This document shows, in pieces, positions 24,249-33,160 of a stretch of 39,330 bases of DNA (positions within the stretch are counted from its first letter, which is position 1; each line of letters begins with the position of its first letter). Position numbers and translations under genes: made by a program. The notes below the pieces were generated by a model. That model had not been told where the DNA came from and did not search any database. It worked only from the letters and a program-made list of their open reading frames with translations. Source of the stretch: DATGWF01 sp035299585 (GTDB lineage: Bacteria > Actinomycetota > Actinomycetes > Actinomycetales > Microbacteriaceae); NCBI GenBank assembly GCA_035299585.1, contig DATGWF010000052.1, positions 1-39,330 on the forward strand, written 5' to 3'.

Positions 24249-25311
24249 CCCAGTCGAAGACCACTCGAACGACCAGATCGAAAGCGTGATCGAGGTTGAC
24301 GGCGTGGAGATGGTGCGGGTCCTCGGCGCGGGTGACCGTTTGCTCCGAACGCTCGAAGCGGAACATCCCACGGTGGACGTGCATGTTCGAGGGAACAGCA
24401 TTCGTCTTCGCGGAAGCGCACCGTCGGTCGCTGCGGCCCGGCGCCTCATCGAGGAGGTGCGCTCGCTTGTCGGAAACGGCGCAAGCGCCGAACCGGGCGA
24501 TGTGTCGGCCGCGCAGCGCATGCTGAACGCCGATCCGGCAGCCCATCCCGCCGACGTGCTCGGACAGGTCATCTTGCAGGTGCGCGGCAAGACGATTCGG
24601 CCCAAGACCGCCGGCCAGGCCGCATACGTCAAGTCGATCGATGAGCACACCATCGTGTTCGGCATCGGCCCGGCAGGAACGGGAAAGACCTACCTCGCCA
24701 TGGCGAAGGCGGTCCAGGCCCTGCAACGCAAGGAAATCAGCCGCATCATTCTCACCCGCCCTGCGGTCGAGGCGGGGGAGCGATTGGGCTTCTTGCCCGG
24801 CTCACTCACCGACAAGATCGACCCGTTTTTGCGACCGCTCTACGACGCGCTCAATGACATGCTCGACCCGGAGCTCGTGCCGAAGCTCCTCGCGGCCGGA
24901 ACGATTGAGGTGGCTCCGCTCGCCTATATGCGCGGTCGCACGCTGAACGATTCCTACATCATCTTGGACGAAGCCCAAAACACGAGTCCCGAGCAGATGA
25001 AGATGTTCCTCACGCGCCTCGGTTTTGGCTCGAAAATGATTGTCACCGGTGACATCACCCAGGTCGACCTGCCGACCGGTTCCAGTGGTCTGCGTCTGGT
25101 GAGCAAAATTCTCACCAATATCGACGACATCGCATTCTCGACGCTGACAAGCGAGGACGTTGTCCGGCACACGCTCGTCGGACGCATTGTCGATGCCTAC
25201 ACGGCGTTCGACGAACGACAACAAGCCAAGAACGCCGAGCGAGCTCAAGCTCGGGAGTTTGCGAACCGCGCCGAGAAGAGGCGCGGACTCCCACGAAAGG
25301 GACTCTCGTGA
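24238..25311 (+). CDS. phoH: PhoH-like ATPase
   Basis: This protein of about 357 residues has Walker A GPAGTGKT near residue 143, Walker B YIILDEAQN near 242, and the PhoH features LTRPAVEAGERLGFLPG and GDITQVDLP. An N-terminal KH-like region precedes the ATPase. PhoH/YbeZ partners the ribonuclease YbeY in ribosome maturation, and ybeY follows directly. I prefer the TTG at 24238, with GAGGAG 7 bases upstream; the GTG at 24232 is too close to that site. It overlaps the HIT gene by 11 bases and ybeY by GTGA. Confidence 0.92.
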   Translation: MSDNPVEDHSNDQIESVIEVDGVEMVRVLGAGDRLLRTLEAEHPTVDVHVRGNSIRLRGSAPSVAAARRLIEEVRSLVGNGASAEPGDVSAAQRMLNADPAAHPADVLGQVILQVRGKTIRPKTAGQAAYVKSIDEHTIVFGIGPAGTGKTYLAMAKAVQALQRKEISRIILTRPAVEAGERLGFLPGSLTDKIDPFLRPLYDALNDMLDPELVPKLLAAGTIEVAPLAYMRGRTLNDSYIILDEAQNTSPEQMKMFLTRLGFGSKMIVTGDITQVDLPTGSSGLRLVSKILTNIDDIAFSTLTSEDVVRHTLVGRIVDAYTAFDERQQAKNAERAQAREFANRAEKRRGLPRKGLS

Positions 25312-25772
25312 GCATCGAAGTCAACAACGAATCCGCCGTCTCGGTTGACGAAGCGCAACTTGCCCGCATGGCGCGTTTCGCGCTCGAGAGCATGCACGTT
25401 CATCCGGATGCCGAGCTCGCTATCGTGCTCGTGGACGAAGCCGCAATGGAACAGCTCCACGTGCAATGGATGGATGAGCCCGGGCCGACCGATGTGCTGA
25501 GCTTCCCGATGGACGAACTTCGCCCGGGCACGGCAGAAGCGCCGACGCCGGCGGGCCTCCTCGGCGACATCGTCTTGTGCCCGCAGGTTGCGGAGGCGCA
25601 GGCCGAAAAGGCCGGCCACTCGCTCGCGGACGAGCTCAACCTGCTGACCACGCACGGCGTGCTGCACCTGCTCGGCTTCGACCACGCCGAACCCGAAGAA
25701 GAGCGTGAAATGTTCGGCCTGCAACGCGACATTTTGCTCTCGTTCGCCATCTCGGAGCGCCGGGGGTCATGA
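25308..25772 (+). CDS. ybeY: Endoribonuclease YbeY (rRNA maturation factor)
   Basis: These 154 residues contain the metal-binding motif HGVLHLLGFDH near residue 120 (HGxLHLxGxDH), the PTDVLSFPMDE motif near 64 and LLGDIVLCPQVA near 84. YbeY takes part in 16S rRNA 3'-end processing and ribosome quality control. The GTG overlaps the phoH stop (GTGA), and the CNNM gene starts in its stop (ATGA). Confidence 0.94.
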   Translation: MSIEVNNESAVSVDEAQLARMARFALESMHVHPDAELAIVLVDEAAMEQLHVQWMDEPGPTDVLSFPMDELRPGTAEAPTPAGLLGDIVLCPQVAEAQAEKAGHSLADELNLLTTHGVLHLLGFDHAEPEEEREMFGLQRDILLSFAISERRGS

Positions 25773-27052
25773 CGCTCGGCTTGGTTGCGCTGGCCATCGC
25801 GCTGCTGCTCCTCGGCGGCATTATGGCCGCAGTCGACGCGGCCGTCGCCTCGCTGTCACAGCTCGACTATGAGCACATCGCGGCGCGCTCGCGGTCGGCG
25901 CGTTCCATCCGCGCCATCAGCGCCGATCCGGACACGCACCTCAATGCGGTGAATTTTGTCAGGCTCGCGAGCGAGACGATCGCGGCGGTGGTCATCACGC
26001 TCCTCATGCTCGAGCTCACGGCTTCCATCGGGCTCGCCCTCCTCTGGTCCGCGATCATCATGGCCGCCGTTTCGTTCGGACTCGTCGGATTGAGTCCGCG
26101 CAGCATTGGTCGCACTCGTGCCGAACAGCTCGTTCGCGCGGTCGCCCCGCTCGTCCACGTCATTCGGCGTGCTCTGGGCCCGGTCGCGGCACTCCTTGTG
26201 CAGCTCGGGAATCGGGTGTCGCCGGGCCGAGGCCGCGTGGGCGTGTCGAGTGAGCGAGAGTTGCTGAGCGTGGTCGACCAGGCGACCGCGAGTGACGTCC
26301 TCGAGGAGGATGACCGACAACTCATTCGCTCAGTTCTCGAGTTCGATGACACCGTGGTTCGATCGGTCATGGTGCCGCGCACCGACATGGTCACGATTCC
26401 GGCGGAGGCGACCCTCGGTGAGGCCATGGCCGAATTCCTGCGCTCGGGCGTGTCTCGAATGCCCGTCGTCGGCGATGACATCGATGAAATCGATCGCGTG
26501 CTGTATTTGCGCGACGTTGCGCAGCGACAGTTCGACAACGACCTCGACGGCACCGCCGGGAGCGTCGCCAGGCCCGCGGTGCTCGTTCCCGAGTCCATGA
26601 AGCTCGACGCACTCTTGCGGCACATGCAACGTGAACGCACCCACATTGCCCTCATCGTCGATGAGTATGGAGGCATCGCCGGGCTCGTGAGCCTCGAGGA
26701 TCTCATCGAAGAGCTGGTCGGCGACATCAGTGACGAATACGACCGCGGGATGCCGGACGTGTCCGAACTCGGCGAGCGACGATATCGCGTGAGCGCGAGA
26801 TTGCCCATCGACCAACTCGGTGAACTCTACGGTCTCGACCTCGACGACGACGACGTCGACACCGTTGGGGGCTTGCTCAATAAGTCGCTCGGTCGGCTGC
26901 CGGTCGCCGGCGATACCGTCGTGGCGAGCGGGCTTGTTCTTCGGGCTGGGGAAGTCATTGGTCGTCGACGCCTGGTGAGTGTCATCGTCGAACCAGACGA
27001 GTCGCTTCGCGACGCGCTCGGCGCGTTTGCCGATGAAGGAGTCAACGAATGA
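25769..27052 (+). CDS. CNNM/CorC-type membrane protein with CBS pair
   Basis: This 427-residue protein has an N-terminal DUF21/CNNM membrane domain of about three helices (residues 1-130). A CBS pair follows (about 190-320), with the hallmark VRSVMVPRTDMVTIP and VDEYGGIAGLVSLEDLIEELVGDI motifs, then a CorC_HlyC domain (about 335-415). Members are linked to magnesium or cobalt homeostasis; the old name is hemolysin C. In many bacteria it lies between ybeY and era, as here. The ATG overlaps the ybeY stop, and the era ATG overlaps its own stop. Confidence 0.92.
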   Translation: MTLGLVALAIALLLLGGIMAAVDAAVASLSQLDYEHIAARSRSARSIRAISADPDTHLNAVNFVRLASETIAAVVITLLMLELTASIGLALLWSAIIMAAVSFGLVGLSPRSIGRTRAEQLVRAVAPLVHVIRRALGPVAALLVQLGNRVSPGRGRVGVSSERELLSVVDQATASDVLEEDDRQLIRSVLEFDDTVVRSVMVPRTDMVTIPAEATLGEAMAEFLRSGVSRMPVVGDDIDEIDRVLYLRDVAQRQFDNDLDGTAGSVARPAVLVPESMKLDALLRHMQRERTHIALIVDEYGGIAGLVSLEDLIEELVGDISDEYDRGMPDVSELGERRYRVSARLPIDQLGELYGLDLDDDDVDTVGGLLNKSLGRLPVAGDTVVASGLVLRAGEVIGRRRLVSVIVEPDESLRDALGAFADEGVNE

Positions 27053-27939
27053 GTCAGCGTGCCGGTTTCGTCAGCTTCGTCGGGCGCCCCAACGTGGGAA
27101 AGTCCACGCTCACCAATGCGCTCGTCGGTGAAAAGATCGCCATCACCTCCGCCAAACCCCAAACCACGCGGAAGACCATCCGAGGCATCGTGCATCGGCC
27201 GGGCGGTCAGCTCATCATCGTGGATACGCCGGGTATTCATCGCCCTCGAACTCTCCTGGGCGAGCGGCTCAACGCCCTCGTTACCGCGACCCTCGGCGAC
27301 GTAGATGTGATTGGATTCTGCGTTCCGGCGACCGAGGCGATTGGTCCGGGCGACCGATTCATCGCCGAACAACTCGCTCAGTTCCCACGCGCCAAGAAGG
27401 TCGCTCTCGTCACCAAGACGGATACGGCCAAGCCCGAGCAGATTGCCGCGCAATTGCTCGCCGTCGACGGCCTCGCCAACTGGGATGCGGTCATTCCGGT
27501 ATCGGCGCTCGGCGGTACCAATACCGAGGTATTGGTCGACGAACTCATCGCCCTCATGCCCGAATCCGAGCACCCGCTGTACCCGGAAGGCGCCGTCACC
27601 GATGAGTCCCTCGAGGATCGCATCGCTGAACTCGTTCGAGAGGCGGCGCTCGAGGGCGTTCAGGACGAGCTTCCACACTCCATCGCGGTGACGGTCGAAG
27701 ACATCATTCCGCGCGAAGACAGCGACATCACCGACATCTACGTCAACCTGTACGTCGAGCGAGACAGTCAAAAGGGCATCATCATTGGCGCTAAGGGGGC
27801 TCGCTTACGCGAAGTTGGGGCAACCGCTCGGCACGCCATCGAGCCGCTCATCGGCGGTCGCGTGTATTTGGCCCTGCACGTGAAGGTGGCCAAAGAATGG
27901 CAGCGTGACCCGCGTGCCCTGGGACGATTGGGATTCTAG
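27049..27939 (+). CDS. era: GTPase Era
   Basis: This 296-residue protein has an N-terminal GTPase domain: G1 GRPNVGKST near residue 9, the switch KPQTTRKTIRG, G3 DTPG near 60 and G4 TKTD near 123. The C-terminal KH domain ends in VERDSQKGIIIGAKGARLRE and LHVKVAKEWQRD. Era binds the 3' end of 16S rRNA and is needed for 30S assembly. G4 is TKTD rather than NKxD, a variant I have seen in actinobacterial Era and not taken as a defect. It ends the coupled run that starts at hrcA. Confidence 0.95.
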   Translation: MSQRAGFVSFVGRPNVGKSTLTNALVGEKIAITSAKPQTTRKTIRGIVHRPGGQLIIVDTPGIHRPRTLLGERLNALVTATLGDVDVIGFCVPATEAIGPGDRFIAEQLAQFPRAKKVALVTKTDTAKPEQIAAQLLAVDGLANWDAVIPVSALGGTNTEVLVDELIALMPESEHPLYPEGAVTDESLEDRIAELVREAALEGVQDELPHSIAVTVEDIIPREDSDITDIYVNLYVERDSQKGIIIGAKGARLREVGATARHAIEPLIGGRVYLALHVKVAKEWQRDPRALGRLGF

Positions 27940-27950
27940 GCGGGGGCCTC

Positions 27951-29129
27951 ATGGCATCGCAGAACAACCCGATCATCCTGCCGGAGCGCTTCATCGACGT
28001 GTGCTCCTATGCTGGCGAGCTCATCGGCCCGCTTGCGCCATCGATCGCGGCCGGCATCACGGTCGTTGTTCTGGCCGGCGCCCTGTGGCGCGCGCACGTG
28101 CTCAAGCGGTCCGGACGCTCCCGAGCTGCTCTGCGTCTCGCCTCGGGAATCAGCGTCGCCATCAGCCTCGTCCTCACCCTGGCGCTCGCGGTCAACGCCT
28201 GGGTTGGGTATGTCCCGTCCTTTGAAGCCCTCGGACGGTGGCTGGACGGCCGGGCCGAACCCGCAGCGGTTCAGGGCACGATGACAACCGGTGACCGCAC
28301 TCCGACCACTCTCGACTCAAGTGCGGTGTTTCAGGTCACCGTTCCAGCAGCCGCACGCGCGGTGCCGGACGCAAACGCTTGGGTATACCTCCCGCCGGGC
28401 TATGACCAGAACCCCAAGCTGCGCTACCGCGCCATCGTGGCGCTTCACGGAGACCCTGGCAAAGGGGCCGACTGGCTCGTTGGCGGTGCCATCCAACGAA
28501 CCCTCGACACCCTCATCGAGTCCGGCGCATTGCCGCCGGTCGTGCTCATCGCTCCCGATCTCTCGTCCGGCCTGGGAGCTGACTATCGCGAACCGGTCAA
28601 TCTGCCAGACGGGCCCGCAATCTCGGACTTCGTCGCTCAGGACGTCGTGGCGTGGCTCGATTCGAATCTGCGGACGAGCTCCCGAGCGGCCGATCGCATC
28701 ATCGCTGGTTTCTCCTCCGGGGGCTTCGGTTCGCTCGTTATCGGCCTTCACAACCCGAGCGTGTTCGGTGGCATCGTCTCAATCACGCCCTACACCGAGC
28801 CCTACACCGAGGCCTACAAGCTCGGCGCCGGCCGTTCCGAATGGGACCCGAGTCGGCACATCGCTACTGTGCGGACCATTCCGCCAGTATTTCTCGGTAT
28901 GGCCGGCCTCGAAACAGCCAAGAACGGCAATCTGCTTGCCGCTGCGCTCGACCAGCGTGACGCGACGTACACCAAGCGAGTGTTTGAGAACCAGCCACAT
29001 ACCTGGCAGGCGGCGCGCATCATGATGCCGTATGGGCTGGTATGGATGGCAAATGAACTCAACTGGGCCGAGCCGCTGACCAATTCGATGGCGGGGTTCC
29101 CACGCGAGTGCAAACCGTCACCGAACTAG
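27951..29129 (+). CDS. Membrane-anchored esterase (antigen 85/FrmB-like alpha/beta hydrolase)
   Basis: This 392-residue protein has two membrane helices near the N-terminus (about 30-48 and 62-85), followed by an extracytoplasmic alpha/beta hydrolase domain of the putative-esterase family (Esterase, PF00756). It shows NAWVYLPPGY, VALHGDPG, the nucleophile elbow GFSSGGFGS near residue 254, and a late His in ENQPHTWQ near 348. Antigen 85 mycolyltransferases and S-formylglutathione hydrolases share this fold. The substrate cannot be told; a cell-envelope ester is plausible given the anchor. It starts 11 bases after era behind a GGGGG run, so it is probably co-transcribed. Its stop overlaps that of the convergent gene through CTAG. 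Confidence 0.85.
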   Translation: MASQNNPIILPERFIDVCSYAGELIGPLAPSIAAGITVVVLAGALWRAHVLKRSGRSRAALRLASGISVAISLVLTLALAVNAWVGYVPSFEALGRWLDGRAEPAAVQGTMTTGDRTPTTLDSSAVFQVTVPAAARAVPDANAWVYLPPGYDQNPKLRYRAIVALHGDPGKGADWLVGGAIQRTLDTLIESGALPPVVLIAPDLSSGLGADYREPVNLPDGPAISDFVAQDVVAWLDSNLRTSSRAADRIIAGFSSGGFGSLVIGLHNPSVFGGIVSITPYTEPYTEAYKLGAGRSEWDPSRHIATVRTIPPVFLGMAGLETAKNGNLLAAALDQRDATYTKRVFENQPHTWQAARIMMPYGLVWMANELNWAEPLTNSMAGFPRECKPSPN

Positions 29130-31234
29130 CGATCGACGCGCGAGCCACTGCGAAGAATCCGAACCGCATGACTCGGGCGCAAATACGGCAGGTAGGCGCG
29201 TGTGATGGCTGCCGCGATAGCGGGGAGTGCGAGCGGGTCGGGCGTGAGCAGCCACATCGTGCGGTAGTCCGGGTTGAATTTCGCTTTGAATTCGAACAAG
29301 CTTCGGAACCCGTACGCCGGCTCGAGACGCTCGGCGAGGAGTTCGCCGAGTCGCTGCAGTGCGGGTGACTGAGGTCCGTCGACGGGGAGGCCATCCGGCT
29401 TGCCCGCGAGGGGTGCCCCCGACAGGCTCAGTTCGTCGATACCGCTCGCGGCGCACAGTTGTGCCATCCGGGCAATCGCAAACTCCATGACTCGGGCGCC
29501 GGAATTGCCGGCCCGGCGCATGAAGTCGTTTGTCCAACCGACAACGGCGCCGTCGCGATAGCGCGGGAGCCAGCTCGTTGCGGCTTGGAGAACGCCCTTG
29601 GCATCACGTACGAGCAAGAGCCGAACGTTCGAATCGTCGAGTTCGCGGATGGAACCGAGCGTGAAGCCCATTTCTGGGAGCGCCTTCTCTGCGACCCATT
29701 CCTCGCTCATGGCGATGATTTCACGGCGTGCGGAGACGTCGAGGTCAGCCCAACGGGTCCACTCGACGGTCCAACCGTCACGCTCACCGCGGCGAAGCGC
29801 GTTTCGAATGTTCGCCCAGTCGGAGCCGACGAAATCGAGCCCGGCCGTCCGGAGAACCGTTTCCTCGCCGACGGACATGGCAAACCAGCCGAGTCGTTCG
29901 GTCACCTCACGCAATTCAGAACTCGCCGAGTACAAGGCGGGAATCAGGTGGACGCGGTCACATGCCGCAATGAATTCGCGCACCGTCGATTCGCGAAGTT
30001 CTGAAGGACAGACGGGATCACCGCAGGTGAGGGCCACCCCTCCACGGGCACGGTAGGCGATGTAACCGGCTCCGTCAGCGCGGAACCAATATCGGTTGCC
30101 CGCCCACATGGTGAGATAACTCATCGTGCCGCCCTGGCGTTCCAAGATGGCGCGCGCTTTCGCCCGGTCCGTGCCCGGGTTCTCTCGTGGCAGTGGTGTC
30201 GCCACGAGTTCGCGGCGAAACACCAGCAGCCCAAACACCAGCACCGCCGGAATGACGATGAGTGTCGCGTTCCAGACCAGGAGCTCGATTGCTCGACTGG
30301 GAGCTTGCGCATCGCTCAGGAGGACGGCGAAGTCGACGCGCGCCAGTCCGAGGGCGATGACCCACAGGTTGAGCACCAGGACGAGGGCAAAGCCCCACAG
30401 TGTGCCTCGAAAGAGCCCGACGGCGCCAAGCAGAATGAGAGCCAACAGAACGAGAATGACGTTTTGTCGTTCGATGAGGTAGACGAAGGGCGAAAGCGGG
30501 CTGTCGGAGTCGTGGCGCAGGAGCCCCACAATCGGGCCGACGGCGGTGAGCGCAAACGCGGTCCCGAACAGCGTGCGTTTTTCGCGAGCCGAGATGCGGA
30601 CGCGACGTTCGCTTGGGTTTCGGAATCTGATGAGTGCTCCGGCTGCGGCGCCAATCGTCGCCGCGATGGTGGCAAACAGTGTTGCGGCGGTGCCCCCGTA
30701 CAACAGAATGACAATGAGTGCGGAGAAGGTCCAGAGCCGCACGCGTCGGCGCCACAGTGTCGGTGCGAGCGCGCTCGCCGCGAGCAGCGGCCCGGTCACG
30801 CCAACCACGGGGTTGAGAGTGAGGTCACGAGCGGAAAACTCCGCCCACACCTCTCCCATACGCGATCCGAGCACTTGGAGCCCAAGTCCTGCGCCAATCG
30901 CGGTCGGTCCGATGAGCGCCCACATCACGGCCACGTTGCGCGTACCCACCCAGCGTTCGGCGAGCCCGAGGAGCATAAGAATCGCGGCGAGAGCGAAGGC
31001 GGTTCGAATCACCCCGTGCGGAAAGATGAGCGCAGTCCACATCGTCCACCACTGTTGGCCGTGCAGCGTGGCATCCACACTGGCTCCGAGGTCGAAGTGT
31101 CTGAGCGTGCGTTGCGAGCGCCAGATGCTTCCCGAAATCACACCCGCGAGCAGGACGACCGCCGCGAGCCCGGAGCTGAACGGCATGCGCCGCGCCTGCG
31201 CAAGCACTCGACGAATCACCGGGGGAGTAGTCAT
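29126..31234 (-). CDS. Pseudo-rhomboid/DUF2156 membrane fusion protein (MprF C-domain-like)
   Basis: This 702-residue protein has an N-terminal rhomboid-like membrane domain with GQQWWTMWTALIFPHG near residue 59 and AERWVGTRN near 92. The motif GVTG stands at 145-148 where rhomboid proteases have GxSG, and the sixth helix lacks the catalytic His. More membrane helices follow to about residue 370. A C-terminal DUF2156 domain (about 390-690, GNAT-like) has MWAGNRYWF, VALTCGDPVCP, RRGERDGWTVE and FKAKFNPDYRTMWLL. DUF2156 is the catalytic part of MprF, which moves lysine or alanine from tRNA to phosphatidylglycerol. The ATG at 31234 fits; a longer frame upstream has no signal. TACGCT (31249-31244) is a candidate -10. 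A role in lipid modification and resistance to cationic peptides is inferred. Confidence 0.82.
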   Translation of the reverse strand: MTTPPVIRRVLAQARRMPFSSGLAAVVLLAGVISGSIWRSQRTLRHFDLGASVDATLHGQQWWTMWTALIFPHGVIRTAFALAAILMLLGLAERWVGTRNVAVMWALIGPTAIGAGLGLQVLGSRMGEVWAEFSARDLTLNPVVGVTGPLLAASALAPTLWRRRVRLWTFSALIVILLYGGTAATLFATIAATIGAAAGALIRFRNPSERRVRISAREKRTLFGTAFALTAVGPIVGLLRHDSDSPLSPFVYLIERQNVILVLLALILLGAVGLFRGTLWGFALVLVLNLWVIALGLARVDFAVLLSDAQAPSRAIELLVWNATLIVIPAVLVFGLLVFRRELVATPLPRENPGTDRAKARAILERQGGTMSYLTMWAGNRYWFRADGAGYIAYRARGGVALTCGDPVCPSELRESTVREFIAACDRVHLIPALYSASSELREVTERLGWFAMSVGEETVLRTAGLDFVGSDWANIRNALRRGERDGWTVEWTRWADLDVSARREIIAMSEEWVAEKALPEMGFTLGSIRELDDSNVRLLLVRDAKGVLQAATSWLPRYRDGAVVGWTNDFMRRAGNSGARVMEFAIARMAQLCAASGIDELSLSGAPLAGKPDGLPVDGPQSPALQRLGELLAERLEPAYGFRSLFEFKAKFNPDYRTMWLLTPDPLALPAIAAAITRAYLPYLRPSHAVRILRSGSRVDR

Positions 31235-31281
31235 GGCGACGCAAGCGTACCCTTCTCCGGTGCCGCGAATGCTGACAGTGC

Positions 31282-31287
31282 TACCCT
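31282..31287 (+). promoter_or_regulatory. Candidate -10 element of the leuA transcript
   Basis: TACCCT (TANNNT) lies 7 bases before the ATG of the leader peptide, which would put the transcript start at the leader ATG. No good -35 hexamer is seen. Confidence 0.45.
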
Positions 31288-31294
31288 GGGGATT

Positions 31295-31339
31295 ATGTGG
31301 ACCGGTGTGCTCCTTCTTCTCTGCCGCGGCGAGGCCTAA
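31295..31339 (+). CDS. leuA leader peptide (14 residues, four consecutive Leu)
   Basis: A 15-codon frame (ATG ... TAA) encodes MWTGVLLLLCRGEA. The four Leu codons in a row are CTC CTT CTT CTC; CTT is uncommon in this GC-rich genome, which would sharpen the response to charged tRNA-Leu. It lies 72 bases upstream of leuA in an otherwise empty gap. Leader peptides with Leu runs before leuA are known from actinobacteria such as Corynebacterium and Streptomyces. Ribosome stalling at these codons when leucine is scarce would control the downstream RNA fold. Confidence 0.82.
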   Translation: MWTGVLLLLCRGEA

Positions 31340-31359
31340 TCCAGGCTCCCTCGACGCGG
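31324..31359 (+). promoter_or_regulatory. Hairpin overlapping the end of the leu leader peptide (attenuator candidate)
   Basis: CCGCGGCGAGG (31324-31334) pairs with CCTCGACGCGG (31349-31359) with one mismatch across a 14-base loop. The left arm covers the last codons of the leader peptide, just after the Leu run, so a stalled ribosome would interfere with it. The right-arm core TCGACGCGG recurs at 31364-31372 and could compete for the same left arm. No U-run follows either stem, so classical intrinsic termination is not evident; Rho-dependent or translational control is possible. Confidence 0.55.
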
Positions 31360-31411
31360 AGATTCGACGCGGCCTGACTCGCACCATTCGCACCTGTCAG
31401 AAAGAGCCACC

Positions 31412-33160
31412 ATGAAGAACACCCAGCAACCGAGCGCCATGCCGGTTCACCGCTACAAGTCGTATCGCGAACAGATTGCCGTTCAGCTCCCCGACCGCAC
31501 CTGGCCCGACGCGCACATTACCCAGGCCCCGCGCTGGTGCGCTGTTGACCTGCGAGACGGCAACCAGGCCCTCATCGACCCGATGAGCCCCGAACGTAAG
31601 CGCATCATGTTCGATCTGCTCGTCAACATGGGCTACAAAGAAATCGAGGTTGGCTTCCCGAGTGCGAGCCAAACCGACTTCGACTTTGTTCGCAGTCTCA
31701 TCGAGGAGAACGCGATCCCCGACGACGTCACGATTCAGGTTCTCACCCAGGCTCGCGACCACCTCATCGAGCGCACGTACGAGTCGATTCGCGGCGCGAA
31801 GCGCGCCATCGTGCACTTTTATAACTCCACCTCTGTGCTGCAGCGCGCTGTGGTGTTCCGCGCTGACAAGCAGGGCATTCTCGACATCGCTCTCGCCGGG
31901 GCCCGCAAGTGTCGCGAGATGGAAGCGCGCGTTCCGGGCACCGAGGTGTACTACGAGTACTCGCCGGAAAGTTACACCGGTACCGAGCTGGAATACGCCC
32001 TCGAGGTCTGCAACGCCGTCATCGAAGAGCTGCAGCCAACGCCCGACCACCAGATGATCATCAATCTGCCGGCAACGGTCGAGATGGCGACCCCAAACGT
32101 GTACGCCGACTCGATCGAGTGGATGAACCGTCATCTCGCTCGCCGTGACTCGGTCATTCTGTCGCTGCATCCGCACAACGACCGTGGCACCGCCATTGCG
32201 GCCGCCGAGCTCGGGTACATGGCGGGCGCCGACCGTATCGAAGGCTGCCTATTTGGCAACGGCGAACGCACCGGAAATGTCGACCTCGTCGCCCTCGGCA
32301 TCAACCTGTTCACGCAGGGCATCGACCCGCACATCGATTTCTCCAACCTCGACGAAATCAAGCGGACGGCGGAGTACTGCAACCAGTTGCCGGTCCACGA
32401 GCGCAGTCCGTGGGCGGGCGACCTGGTCTACACCGCATTCAGCGGCTCACATCAGGACGCCATTAAGAAAGGCTTCGAGGCGATGGCGGCCGAGGCGGCC
32501 GAACGTGGCGTGACGGTCGACGAGCTCGATTGGGCCGTCCCGTATTTGCCGGTCGACCCGAAGGATTTGGGCCGCTCGTACGAGGCGGTCATCCGGGTGA
32601 ACTCGCAGTCTGGCAAGGGCGGTGTTGCGTACCTGTTGAAGACCGACCACAACCTCGATTTGCCGCGTCGCCTGCAAATCGAGTTCTCCGGCGTCATCCA
32701 GTCCAAGACCGACGCCGAGGGTGGCGAAGTGTCGAGCGAAGAGATTTGGCGCGTATTCCAGGACGAATACCTCCCGAGCGAAAACCCCGACGACAAGTGG
32801 GGGCGATTCGAATTGCGGGGGAGCCGCACCGAGAGCGATTTTGCCGGGAACGTGCAGCTGTCAGTCGATTTGCGCGACGGTGAGGCGTTGTCCCGTCTGG
32901 ATTCCGCCGGTAACGGTCCGATTGACGCCTTCCTCAAGCTCCTCGGTACGCAGGGCATCGCGGTTGAGCTCTTCGATTACGTTGAGCACACCCTGTCGGC
33001 CGGCGGCGATGCCAAGGCGGCCGCGTACGTTGACCTCAACGTCAACGGTGAGCGGCTGTGGGGAGTCGGCATCGACTCTGACATTTCGACCGCGTCGCTC
33101 AAGGCGATTGTGTCGGCGGTGAATCGCGCTCTGCGCGCGAGCGTGCCGAGTCTCGTTTAG
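31412..33160 (+). CDS. leuA: 2-isopropylmalate synthase
   Basis: This 582-residue enzyme condenses acetyl-CoA with 2-oxoisovalerate, the first committed step of leucine synthesis. The catalytic TIM barrel has RDGNQALIDPMSPERK near residue 47 and SLHPHNDRGTA near 249 (HxH metal site), with GNGERTGNVDLV near 290. The C-terminal LeuA dimer domain for leucine feedback starts near 440. Its length and motifs are those of the long actinobacterial LeuA. The ATG at 31412 has a weak AAAGAG site. Control through the upstream leader peptide is likely. The stop overlaps the stop of the convergent TRIC gene. Confidence 0.95.
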   Translation: MKNTQQPSAMPVHRYKSYREQIAVQLPDRTWPDAHITQAPRWCAVDLRDGNQALIDPMSPERKRIMFDLLVNMGYKEIEVGFPSASQTDFDFVRSLIEENAIPDDVTIQVLTQARDHLIERTYESIRGAKRAIVHFYNSTSVLQRAVVFRADKQGILDIALAGARKCREMEARVPGTEVYYEYSPESYTGTELEYALEVCNAVIEELQPTPDHQMIINLPATVEMATPNVYADSIEWMNRHLARRDSVILSLHPHNDRGTAIAAAELGYMAGADRIEGCLFGNGERTGNVDLVALGINLFTQGIDPHIDFSNLDEIKRTAEYCNQLPVHERSPWAGDLVYTAFSGSHQDAIKKGFEAMAAEAAERGVTVDELDWAVPYLPVDPKDLGRSYEAVIRVNSQSGKGGVAYLLKTDHNLDLPRRLQIEFSGVIQSKTDAEGGEVSSEEIWRVFQDEYLPSENPDDKWGRFELRGSRTESDFAGNVQLSVDLRDGEALSRLDSAGNGPIDAFLKLLGTQGIAVELFDYVEHTLSAGGDAKAAAYVDLNVNGERLWGVGIDSDISTASLKAIVSAVNRALRASVPSLV

